NCBI GenBank assembly: GCA_900557255.1
Contig: USSA01000162.1
Coordinates: forward strand, 1 to 6,601
Length of the DNA: 6,601 nucleotides
Origin: an uncultured Prevotella sp.
GTDB taxonomy: Bacteria > Bacteroidota > Bacteroidia > Bacteroidales > Bacteroidaceae
Direction: 5' to 3'
Shown here: piece after piece, positions 1 through 6,163 of the stretch
Numbering within the stretch: position 1 is the stretch's first letter
Layout: every line of letters begins with the position of its first letter
Position numbers and translations under genes: made by a program
Notes under the pieces: model-generated
The model's input: the letters and a program-made list of their open reading frames with translations, nothing else
What the model was told of the DNA's origin: nothing
Databases searched by the model: none

Positions 1-10
1 TTTGCCCCAT
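1..10 (+). promoter_or_regulatory. Possible partial -7 promoter element of the ATPase gene
   Basis: The window opens with TTTGCCCCAT. TTTG is the 3' half of the Bacteroidota -7 element (TAnnTTTG), and the same ten bases recur at 6135-6144, where the complete element TATCTTTG is present ahead of another ATPase gene. If this is a promoter, transcription would start near position 10-15 and the inverted repeat at 23-94 would lie in the 5' leader of the ATPase mRNA. The upstream half of the element is outside the window, so this cannot be confirmed. Confidence 0.3.
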
Positions 11-22
11 AATTATGGACTC

Positions 23-94
23 AAGTGTGGAAAATGTGGAGAATTACACAAAAAAGGTATCAAAAATGTGTAAAATTCCACATTTTCCCCACTT
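23..94. repeat. Large imperfect inverted repeat in the ATPase leader
   Basis: Two 28-base arms (23-50 and 67-94) are inverted copies of each other with 24 of 28 positions matching, around a 16-base A-rich loop (51-66). The left arm also holds a direct repeat of TGTGGA (26-31 and 35-40). The right arm ends 18 bases before the ATPase start codon at 113. As RNA it could form a long leader hairpin. As DNA it could be an operator, possibly for autoregulation. It is not a good terminator because no T-run follows the right arm. The function is unknown. Confidence 0.75.
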
Positions 95-112
95 CAATAA
101 AAATAAAGGGAT

Positions 113-1429
113 ATGTTTAACAGAACGATTATTCACGAATTGGAGCAATGGAAAGAGCGCAGAGACCGCAAGCCATTGATGATGCTGGGAGCTCGCCAAG
201 TAGGCAAGACATCGGTGCTGAAGAAATTTGGAGAAGACAGCTTTGAACATTGTGCTTATTTCAGTCTTGATGAAGAAGAGGGTGTTTGTGACATCTTTCG
301 CAAGACCAAGAACCCGCAGCAAATCATCGAGCAGCTGTCGTATCTTACATCCGAGCCAATCTTGCCTCATAAGACTTTGCTTATCCTTGATGAGATACAG
401 GATTGTCCGGAAGCCATTAGTGCTATGAAATATTTCTGCGAAAAGACCCCCGAGTATGCTGTGGCTTGTGCCGGTTCGCTCCTGGGGTTGGCTTTTGGGC
501 ATCAGGGATTTTCGTTTCCAGTGGGAAAGGTGGATCACATGAACATGTATCCCGTTACTTTTTCTGAATTTCTGGAACAGCGTGATGCCGGACTCTATCA
601 ATATTATATGTCGATAGATAGTCTGGAACCGCTTCCTGATGTGTTTTTCGACCGTCTTTCGCAAGCCTTTACCGCCTATCGCATTTCTGGTGGAATGCCG
701 GCAGTGGCTATGAAGATGATAGAGAAAGATTTGGAAGGTGTAGAAACTACGCTTCGTAATATACTGCAGGATTACTCCTTGGACTTTGTGAAGCATGCCA
801 CGCCTTTGCTTGCCAATAGAATTTCGCATGTTTGGCGGTCATTACCGTCACAGTTGGCTAAGGAGAACAGAAAATTTGTTTATCAGCTGGTCCGTCCTGG
901 TGCAAGAGCCCGTGAATATGAGGATGCTCTTACATGGCTTCAGAATGCAGGGTTGATATACAAGGTGAGTTTGTGTTCTACTCCGCAGGTACCATTGAAA
1001 TCTTATGAAGATTTAAGCATCTTCAAGATTTACAGTCTTGATGTGGGCTTGTTGCGGGTTCTTGCAGAGTTGAGTCCTGAGGCATACTTGAGTGATAATC
1101 CAATCTTTAAGGAATACAAGGGTGCTTTGGCTGAGAACTATATTCTTCAGAGTCTGGTGGCTAATGGCATCAAATGTTCTCATTATTGGGCGTCAGGAAA
1201 TACGGCGGAAGTAGAATTCATCGTTCAGCGTGGTTTGGATGTGATTCCTATGGAGGTGAAATCGGGAACAAGTGTTACCGGGCGCAGTTTGATAGAGTAT
1301 AACAGGAAGTATTCTCCCCATCTGCGCATCAGATATTCTATGCTTAATCTCAAAAAGGATGATACTTTTGTCAATATCCCTCTTTTCCTGGCGGATAGAA
1401 CTGAGCAGCTGATAGGATATGTGCAGTAG
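113..1429 (+). CDS. AAA+ ATPase with DUF4143 domain (AAA_14 type)
   Basis: A complete 438-aa P-loop ATPase. The Walker A motif GARQVGKT is at residues 26-33, Walker B LLILDE at 89-94 (D93, E94), and a sensor-like AGSLLG at 120-125. The stretch FPVGKV and the following MYPVTFSEFL are hallmarks of the family, and the second half corresponds to the DUF4143 region. Near the C-terminus, E368 and the triad E381-V-K383 (in PMEVKSG) resemble the E-x(n)-ExK core of PD-(D/E)XK-like folds, which has been noted for this family; whether it cuts DNA is unknown. Start ATG at 113 has an AAAGGG sequence only two bases upstream, closer than a normal ribosome site. Substrate and pathway are not known. These proteins are common as many divergent copies in Bacteroidota and archaea and often sit in variable regions. 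Family assignment is secure; function is not. Confidence 0.93.
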   Translation: MFNRTIIHELEQWKERRDRKPLMMLGARQVGKTSVLKKFGEDSFEHCAYFSLDEEEGVCDIFRKTKNPQQIIEQLSYLTSEPILPHKTLLILDEIQDCPEAISAMKYFCEKTPEYAVACAGSLLGLAFGHQGFSFPVGKVDHMNMYPVTFSEFLEQRDAGLYQYYMSIDSLEPLPDVFFDRLSQAFTAYRISGGMPAVAMKMIEKDLEGVETTLRNILQDYSLDFVKHATPLLANRISHVWRSLPSQLAKENRKFVYQLVRPGARAREYEDALTWLQNAGLIYKVSLCSTPQVPLKSYEDLSIFKIYSLDVGLLRVLAELSPEAYLSDNPIFKEYKGALAENYILQSLVANGIKCSHYWASGNTAEVEFIVQRGLDVIPMEVKSGTSVTGRSLIEYNRKYSPHLRIRYSMLNLKKDDTFVNIPLFLADRTEQLIGYVQ

Positions 1430-1523
1430 GGAATATGGTAAAGTAGGTTAAAAGTAATATAAAGAACGTGAGGAAGTTTGTTTCGTTGCTTGATAACGAT
1501 GCAAGGAAGCAATTAGATCGATT

Positions 1524-1597
1524 GCGTGACATTTGTCATGCGATTATACGACACTTATCATACGGTCGGATGACAAATGCCGTATAATCACATGACA
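1524..1597. repeat. Cluster of interleaved inverted repeats
   Basis: The main pair is a 17-base inverted repeat, 1534-1550 and 1581-1597, with one mismatch and a 30-base spacer. A second pair, CATTTGTCA at 1530-1538 and TGACAAATG at 1571-1579, overlaps the left arm of the first and lies within its loop, so the two pairings exclude each other or form a pseudoknot-like arrangement. A third is ATACGG at 1560-1565 with CCGTAT at 1580-1585. The left arm is also a local palindrome, TGACA-TT-TGTCA (1527-1538), extendable to 1524-1541. It lies about 65 bases upstream of the HU-HIG promoter. It could be an operator, a recombination site or the trace of a small element. No T-run follows it. Confidence 0.75.
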
Positions 1598-1661
1598 TAT
1601 ACCAATGTTTAAATAAACCTAATAGTTTACGCCAAAAGATACAAGTTATCACATTATTATA

Positions 1662-1669
1662 TATATTTG
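1662..1669 (+). promoter_or_regulatory. Bacteroidota -7 promoter element for the HU-HIG gene
   Basis: TATATTTG matches the TAnnTTTG consensus exactly. Transcription would start near 1676, leaving an A-rich leader of about 55 bases before the ATG at 1731, with no Shine-Dalgarno sequence. No clear TTG-type -33 element is seen about 20 bases upstream, so the call rests on the -7 box and its position. Confidence 0.55.
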
Positions 1670-1730
1670 CATCATCTTTCATAGAAGACAAAGAATATAG
1701 AAAACAACGAACCATCAAACAACAAGAAAT

Positions 1731-2330
1731 ATGGAACTGAAATACGACATTTACATGCTCAACAATGCCCAGGGCACAGGAGAAAAGCGCCAATACATTC
1801 GTATCGTGCAGCATGAACCAATGACCGAGAAGCAACTGCAAGAGAAAATCCAGAGCCGCTGCTCACTCACCAAGGGAGATGTGGCTGCGGTGTTGGCAGA
1901 GCTTCACGACCTTATGGTGGAAGAATTCTCCCTGGGACACCGCTTTTACATCCCAGAGATAGGCTACTTCTCCATGTCGGCTAGCCTAGAGATGCCAGAG
2001 GAGAATCCAGACAAGAAGATTACGGGCAAGGAAGTACGCATCACCGGCATCAACTTCCGACCAGAAGGTAAGCTAATGGAGGAAGTACAGCGCAACGTCC
2101 ACTTTGTCCGCTCTCGTTACTCCAACCAATCTACAAAATACTCCGAAGAAAAGCTGTTGGAAAATATCAAGGAGTATCTTCAAAAGAATCGTTACATCAC
2201 CACTCGCATCCTGCGCATCCTCTTCGGCTTGACTCCTTACATGGCACAGAAGTGGCTCAACCATTTCTGCGAGAAAGGCATCATGGAGAAGGAAGGCACC
2301 CAGCATGCTCCTATCTACTTCTTGAAGTAG
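1731..2330 (+). CDS. HU-HIG family DNA-binding protein with C-terminal winged-helix-like domain
   Basis: A 199-aa protein related to HU/IHF histone-like proteins. The N-terminal half (about 1-125) has the HU-HIG layout: a strand at the start, a helical region with KEQLQ-like character (KQLQEKIQ) and VAAVLAELHDLMVEEF, the RFYIPEIGYFSMSA strand turn at 71 onward, and FRPEG at 109-113. This domain is a Bacteroidota variant of the HU fold that is presumed to bind and bend DNA. After a polar linker, residues about 135-199 (EEKLLENIKEYL, YITTRILRILFGL, AQKWLNHFCEKGIMEKEG) have the helix-turn-helix plus wing pattern of a winged-helix domain, ending in a short strand. It has its own promoter and stands alone. 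Its codon use is more GC-rich than the restriction genes downstream. The likely role is nucleoid or regulatory DNA binding; the target is unknown. Confidence 0.85.
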   Translation: MELKYDIYMLNNAQGTGEKRQYIRIVQHEPMTEKQLQEKIQSRCSLTKGDVAAVLAELHDLMVEEFSLGHRFYIPEIGYFSMSASLEMPEENPDKKITGKEVRITGINFRPEGKLMEEVQRNVHFVRSRYSNQSTKYSEEKLLENIKEYLQKNRYITTRILRILFGLTPYMAQKWLNHFCEKGIMEKEGTQHAPIYFLK

Positions 2331-2454
2331 CGACCGCTCCGTCCCTTCACTGCAACTCACTGATTGACAGAGGATGATAGGTAAAAGTGAAAGGAGAAAG
2401 AATATAGAAAAAAAAAAATAAGAAAGCTGCCCTGTCACCACTTTTGATAGTATA

Positions 2455-2526
2455 GTGACAGAGCTGGTAACAGAGTTAGTGACAAAGCTGGTAACAGAGC
2501 TGGTAACAGAGCTAGTAACAGAGCTA
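2455..2526 (+). repeat. 12-bp tandem repeat, six units
   Basis: Six head-to-tail copies of GTAACAGAGCTG-like units lie at 2455, 2467, 2479, 2491, 2503 and 2515. A degenerate unit (GTAACTATGTTA, 2529-2540) and another (GTAACTATGTCT, 2563-2574) follow. Units differ at positions 3, 7, 10 and 12. Read from 2455, each unit encodes Val-Thr-Glu-Leu (one copy has Lys for Glu), and all other differences are synonymous; the frame is closed by TAA at 2419 upstream and TAG at 2527 downstream. It may be a coding remnant or a non-coding expansion in the leader of the restriction operon. Confidence 0.9.
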
Positions 2527-2562
2527 TAGTAACTATGTTAGAGTATGGTAGTAGCTCTGTTA
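2516..2562 (+). promoter_or_regulatory. Hairpin in the leader of the McrB-like gene
   Basis: TAACAGAGCTA at 2516-2526 is perfectly complementary to TAGCTCTGTTA at 2552-2562 (11 bp, 25-base loop). The left arm is part of the tandem repeat, so a second unit with the same eleven bases (2504-2514) could pair with the right arm instead. The hairpin ends 33 bases before the ATG at 2596. No T-run follows, so it is not a standard terminator. It may affect leader folding or be a by-product of repeat inversion. Confidence 0.5.
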
Positions 2563-2595
2563 GTAACTATGTCTAAGAAAAGAAAAAAGTAAATT

Positions 2596-3675
2596 ATGAA
2601 CGATATAAAACTTACATCAGACAAAATAGGGAAAGAAGAAGTTAAGAAACTACGCCAAAAGCTTTTAGAAGACTTTCTTCACACGTTTCCTTTGAATTCC
2701 CTCCAAGGCATGACTTTGGAGCAATATACCAATTTGAACAAAGATGACTCTTTCTGCTATTGGCTAGAATCTCTCACATACGAGTTGGGATCTATATGGG
2801 GTGGCTCATCATATAAATTTGGTATCTATGAATATCGTATTAAGACTAATATTCACAACACAAAGTTTATCAGTGATGAAAAATATGCTTGGTATGCAAG
2901 ATATAATAAGCCTACAGCTCAAGAAGCTTTCAACGTAGTAAAGAACGCTATCATCAAAATTGCAACAAACGCCAGCAAGGGGAACTTTGAAGCTTTAGAT
3001 ACGATTACAGAATTAGGAGAAGGCTATAGATGGAAGATTGCATTCTTATACTCCAACAACCAGCTTGTCCCCATTTACAAGAAAGATATGCTTGTAAAAT
3101 TGGCAACTCAGTTTGGTTTGGTTGGCGCTAAAGCTATGCCCATATCAAAACTTCAAGCTTTCCTGATGCAACAAAAAGGAGACAAGGACATCTTTGACTA
3201 TTATGAAGATTTGCTTACGATTTTAAAGGACAAAAACAATAGCCCTACCTATTGGATGTATGCTCCTGGAGAAAATGCGTCTCAATGGGAAGAGTGTTTA
3301 GCTGCAGGAACGATGTGTATCGGATGGCCAAGCATGGGAGACTTGTCAGAGTATAACACACGAGAAGAAATGGAAAAAGCACTTCAAGAATATAATAATA
3401 CTCCCGACAAGAAATATTCTAATGACACCTTAGCTTTATGGAACTTTGTTCATAAGATGAAAGAGGGCGATTGCATATACGTCAAAAAAGGAATAAAGAA
3501 ACTCATCGGAAAAGGCATCGTTGAAAGCGATTACTATTACGATGAAAGCAAACAAAATTATCCGAACATGCGTAAAGTAAAATGGACTTTCCAAGGTGAA
3601 TGGGAGTATAAGAGGAACCATGTCCTTAAAACTTTAACGGATATCACCCCATACCCGATTACATCAAAGAGTTAG
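2596..3675 (+). CDS. N-terminal part of a split McrB-like protein (unnamed domain plus PUA/EVE-like domain)
   Basis: 359 aa as read. Residues 1 to about 210 form a domain I do not know by name, with a conserved-looking core (DSFCYWLE, GSIWGGSSYKFGIY) and a helical region through KLQAFLMQQK. It resembles the front domain often found on McrB-like ATPases of Bacteroidota. From about 218 to 340 there is a PUA-like/EVE-like domain: YWMYAPGENASQWEE from 219, IGWPSMGDL around W244, ALWNFVHKMKEGD then IYVKKG at 294-299, and VKWTFQGEWE near the end. This fold binds modified bases in DNA or RNA in related proteins. The frame ends abruptly after DITPYP (349-354) with five residues that look out of frame, and the -1 frame continues the linker. 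The protein is therefore most likely the first half of a roughly 795-aa McrB-like subunit. The leader lacks a Shine-Dalgarno sequence and is A-rich (AAGAAAAGAAAAAAG), usual for the phylum. Confidence 0.85.
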   Translation: MNDIKLTSDKIGKEEVKKLRQKLLEDFLHTFPLNSLQGMTLEQYTNLNKDDSFCYWLESLTYELGSIWGGSSYKFGIYEYRIKTNIHNTKFISDEKYAWYARYNKPTAQEAFNVVKNAIIKIATNASKGNFEALDTITELGEGYRWKIAFLYSNNQLVPIYKKDMLVKLATQFGLVGAKAMPISKLQAFLMQQKGDKDIFDYYEDLLTILKDKNNSPTYWMYAPGENASQWEECLAAGTMCIGWPSMGDLSEYNTREEMEKALQEYNNTPDKKYSNDTLALWNFVHKMKEGDCIYVKKGIKKLIGKGIVESDYYYDESKQNYPNMRKVKWTFQGEWEYKRNHVLKTLTDITPYPITSKS

Positions 3676-3683
3676 ATACTCTC
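3630..3683 (+). other. mcrB: Frameshift region joining the two parts of the McrB-like gene
   Basis: The upstream frame reads DITPYP-ITSKS-stop (stop TAG 3673-3675). The frame of the downstream gene is open from 3630, just after a TAA at 3627-3629, and from 3657 reads DYIKELDTLL directly into the EVE domain. Joining them at CCC (3654-3656) gives DITPYPDYIKELDTLL, a natural linker. One added base in the C-run at 3654-3656 would restore a single frame. The shift needed is -1; no standard slippery heptamer is present. The simplest reading is a single-base deletion or a sequencing error. Confidence 0.8.
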
Positions 3684-4982
3684 TTGACTACATCCTCTAA
3701 CAAGCAATATTGGTGGCTCGTAGCCAGCCCTAAGATTTGGAGTTTCTCCAAGATGAAGGTCGGTGATATACAAGACTATACTCTTTACAATGAGAACGGC
3801 AATCCAAGAAGAGTCTTCCAGAACTTCGTGAATGCCAAGAAAGGGGATATTGTCATAGGGTATGAGGCTAACCCAGTGAAACAAATTGTTGCCATTGCCG
3901 AAATCGACACACCATCAGATGGGCAGCATATTTGTTTCAAAAAAGTTGAATCCCTGCAATACCCTATCGATTACGCCTCATTCAAGGATGCACCAGAGCT
4001 AAAAAGCATGGAATTCATTCAAAACAAGAATGGCTCACTATTCAAAGTTGCCCCTGACGAATATGAGTACCTGATTGATCTCATCAGAGAATCCAATCCA
4101 AAAGAAGAAAACAAACAGCTGAAACCCTATACACAAGAGAATTTTCTCAATGAGGTATATATGAGCGAAGAAGACTATACCAAGCTGCGCTTGCTCTTGC
4201 AAAACAAGAAGAACATCATCTTGCAAGGAGCACCTGGCGTAGGTAAGACATTCTCCGCTAAGAGATTAGCTTACTCTATGATGGGGGATATAGACGAATC
4301 GAGAATCGAATTCATCCAATTCCACCAAAATTATAGCTATGAGGATTTCATGATGGGGTATCGACCTAACGAAGATGGTGGATTCGAACTCAAAAAGGGA
4401 GTTTTCTATAACTTCTGTAAAAGAGCCCAAAGTAATCCGGACAAAGATTACTACTTCATTATAGATGAAATAAATCGTGGAAACCTGAGCAAGATATTTG
4501 GTGAATTGTTAATGCTAATAGAAAAAGACTATCGAGACACAGAAATTAAATTGGCTTATAATGGCGAAATGTTCAGCGTGCCAAGCAACCTATATATAAT
4601 AGGTATGATGAATACTGCAGACAGAAGCCTTGCCATGATAGACTATGCCTTGCGCCGTCGATTTAGTTTCTATGAAATGACTCCTGGATTTGACACTGAA
4701 GGTTTCAAGAAGCACCAAGAGTCCATCGGAAATGATAAGTTTAATAAAGTTGTCAATGCTATAGTTTCACTCAACCATGACATAATCAATGACGACTCAC
4801 TTGGTTCGGGATTCTGTATCGGGCACAGTTACTTCTGCGCATCCAATCCAAGCACCATCAATGATTTGTGGTTGGAGAATATCGTGGAATATGACATCAA
4901 GCCAATGCTTAGAGAATATTGGTTTGACAACGATTCGAAGTATCAAACGGCTGTAGAAAAACTATTAGATTCACTCAAATGA
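3684..4982 (+). CDS. mcrB: McrB-like GTPase subunit with N-terminal EVE domain (C-terminal part of split gene)
   Basis: 432 aa if started at the TTG at 3684, but this TTG has no ribosome site and probably encodes Leu within a longer protein. Residues about 8-130 are an EVE (PUA-like) domain: YWWLVASPKIWSF at 9-21, then RRVFQNFVNAKKGDIVIGYE at 42-61. EVE domains are known as modified-base readers and are found fused to McrB GTPases. After a linker comes the McrB-type AAA+ GTPase: Walker A GAPGVGKT at 182-189, FHQNYSYEDFMMGYRP, Walker B IIDEINRGN with D261 and E262, the family signature MNTADRS at 309-315, and ALRRRFSF at 322-329. The McrB ring hydrolyses GTP and moves on DNA, with McrC activating it. 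The stop overlaps the McrC start (ATGA), so the two are translationally coupled and made together. All GTPase motifs are intact; only the join to the upstream part is broken. Confidence 0.9.
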   Translation: MTTSSNKQYWWLVASPKIWSFSKMKVGDIQDYTLYNENGNPRRVFQNFVNAKKGDIVIGYEANPVKQIVAIAEIDTPSDGQHICFKKVESLQYPIDYASFKDAPELKSMEFIQNKNGSLFKVAPDEYEYLIDLIRESNPKEENKQLKPYTQENFLNEVYMSEEDYTKLRLLLQNKKNIILQGAPGVGKTFSAKRLAYSMMGDIDESRIEFIQFHQNYSYEDFMMGYRPNEDGGFELKKGVFYNFCKRAQSNPDKDYYFIIDEINRGNLSKIFGELLMLIEKDYRDTEIKLAYNGEMFSVPSNLYIIGMMNTADRSLAMIDYALRRRFSFYEMTPGFDTEGFKKHQESIGNDKFNKVVNAIVSLNHDIINDDSLGSGFCIGHSYFCASNPSTINDLWLENIVEYDIKPMLREYWFDNDSKYQTAVEKLLDSLK

Positions 4983-6028
4983 CGAAAGACAAGAACATAT
5001 TCATACTCAACATCTACTATATGCTCACTTATGCTTTTCGTGAGTTAAAGCAGAACAATTATGAAGAGATTGCTGGTGAGGATTTCGACAACATACAACA
5101 ATTGTTTGCCGAAATTCTCATCAAGGGCATCTCATGCCAACTGAAACAAGGTATCTTCAAACAATATATCATTCGCAAAGACTCACTCCCTACCCTTCGC
5201 GGAAAACTTGACTTGAACGCTACCATCCAAAACAAGTTATGCAGAAAGCAAGAAATCGGTTGTGAATATGATGAGTTGTCAGAAAGCAACATCTTCAATC
5301 AGATTATAAAAGCTACAGTCTTTGGACTTCTTAAGCATGGAAATATCAAAAAAGATCAAAAAACTAAGCTAAAGAATCTCATGTTGTTCTTTTCAGGCAT
5401 CGACATCATCGAACTAAGCACGGTAAAATGGAACATGCTGACATTCGACAGAAATAACAAGTCCTATCAAATGTTGCTTTATGTCTGTTATTTCCTTACC
5501 GAAGATATTCTGATGACAACTGAAAAGGGAAAATATAAGATGAAATCATTTACGGATGAACATCTTTGTCACCTTTTCGAAAAGTTTGTCTTAGAATACT
5601 ATAGGGCTAAACATCCTGAATACAAGGCTCAAGCTGCACAAATAGATTGGAATATCGACCGAGAAGTATCTTCCACTCATGTTCTTCCTATCATGCAAAC
5701 AGACATTTTACTTAGTATCAATGACCGAACGCTCATCATTGATACCAAGTATTATGGACATACCATGCAAGTGCAATTTGACAAAGCGACAATACATTCT
5801 AACAACTTGTACCAAATTCATACATATGTCATGAATAAGGACAAACTGCATTCGGGCAAAGTGGATGGCATGTTGCTTTATGCTAAAACAGACGAAGACA
5901 TCACACCCAATGGAAGTATGAAGCTTGCGGATGGCAATACCATATACTTCCGCACTCTTGACCTCAACGTACCTTTCGCTGAAATAGAGAAGCAATTAGA
6001 GACCTTCGTATCGTATTCAAATTACTAA
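4979..6028 (+). CDS. mcrC: McrC nuclease subunit of a type IV restriction system
   Basis: A complete 349-aa McrC protein of the shorter kind. The N-terminal region (about 1-150) carries the NIYYMLTYAF motif at 11-20 and the LRGKLDLNATIQNK stretch, as expected for the part that contacts the McrB ring. The second half has FEKFVLEYYRAKHPEY and then a PD-(D/E)XK nuclease core with D242 (QTDILLSI), and D255-T-K257 (IIDTKYY), i.e. D-x12-DxK, followed by YQIHTYV, the usual Q/Y helix of this fold. It is expected to stimulate McrB GTP hydrolysis and cut DNA after translocation, giving restriction of modified DNA. The start ATG at 4979 overlaps the McrB stop by four bases (ATGA). The gene is followed within five bases by a terminator hairpin, so it is the last gene of the operon. 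No damage is seen. Confidence 0.92.
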   Translation: MTKDKNIFILNIYYMLTYAFRELKQNNYEEIAGEDFDNIQQLFAEILIKGISCQLKQGIFKQYIIRKDSLPTLRGKLDLNATIQNKLCRKQEIGCEYDELSESNIFNQIIKATVFGLLKHGNIKKDQKTKLKNLMLFFSGIDIIELSTVKWNMLTFDRNNKSYQMLLYVCYFLTEDILMTTEKGKYKMKSFTDEHLCHLFEKFVLEYYRAKHPEYKAQAAQIDWNIDREVSSTHVLPIMQTDILLSINDRTLIIDTKYYGHTMQVQFDKATIHSNNLYQIHTYVMNKDKLHSGKVDGMLLYAKTDEDITPNGSMKLADGNTIYFRTLDLNVPFAEIEKQLETFVSYSNY

Positions 6029-6033
6029 AAAAC

Positions 6034-6095
6034 GCCGATACTGGTGCCAAAAGCGCATAAAAAAATCGACTTTTGGCACCAGTATCGGCACTTTT
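6034..6095 (+). terminator. Perfect 20-bp hairpin terminator after mcrC
   Basis: Arms at 6034-6053 and 6070-6089 are perfect inverted copies (starting GCCGATACTGG) around a 16-base loop, followed by TTTT at 6092-6095. It starts six bases after the mcrC stop. The upstream flank has six A residues (6027-6032), which would give a T-run on the other strand, so it may work in both directions. The stem is longer and cleaner than most terminators. Confidence 0.75.
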
Positions 6096-6130
6096 CTATG
6101 TTTTTCTGCTTATTTTTCGATATTTTATAG

Positions 6131-6138
6131 TATCTTTG
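6131..6138 (+). promoter_or_regulatory. Bacteroidota -7 promoter element of the ATPase remnant
   Basis: TATCTTTG fits TAnnTTTG exactly and is followed by CCCCAT, as at the start of this window. It sits 26 bases ahead of the ATG at 6164, giving a short leader. An AT-rich stretch precedes it; no clear -33 TTG is seen. The promoter seems intact even though the gene it served is broken. Confidence 0.6.
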
Positions 6139-6163
6139 CCCCATCATCAAAACGACAAAAGAT

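Larger units (their letters stand above)
1430..1730. other. 301-base gene-free region between the ATPase and HU-HIG genes
   Basis: No credible coding sequence is seen here on either strand. The first part holds small dyads: TTGCTT/AAGCAA at 1486-1491 and 1507-1512, and GCAAT/ATTGC at 1509-1513 and 1521-1525. The middle has the interleaved inverted repeats described separately (1524-1597). The end carries the promoter and A-rich leader of the HU-HIG gene. There is no hairpin followed by a T-run, so no obvious intrinsic terminator for the ATPase gene. Confidence 0.7.

Noticed and set aside
44..829. Long open frame (261 aa) on the - strand opposite the first ATPase
   Set aside because: It lies antisense to a gene with clear Walker motifs, has no recognisable domain, and its composition is that of an antisense shadow.
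1486..1525. Intrinsic terminator after the first ATPase
   Set aside because: Only 5-6 bp stems are present and no T-run follows.
2408..2418. Eleven-base A-run as a phase-variation switch
   Set aside because: It lies in non-coding DNA, and the TAA at 2419 just after it closes the only candidate frame downstream whatever the run length.
2073..2441. 122-aa open frame on the - strand opposite the end of the HU-HIG gene
   Set aside because: It is mostly antisense to the winged-helix-like region, with a low-complexity start produced by the poly-A tract; no motif.
2455..2574. CRISPR-like array
   Set aside because: The units are 12 bp and contiguous, with no spacers; no cas genes are present.
3646..3660. 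Canonical programmed -1 frameshift signal
   Set aside because: No X-XXY-YYZ heptamer is present in the correct frame and no strong hairpin was seen directly downstream. Only a single-tRNA slip on CCC is conceivable.
3684..3686. TTG as a true start codon of a separate EVE-McrB protein
   Set aside because: It lacks a ribosome site, lies nine bases after the upstream stop, and the codons before it (DYIKELDTL) already read as natural protein sequence.
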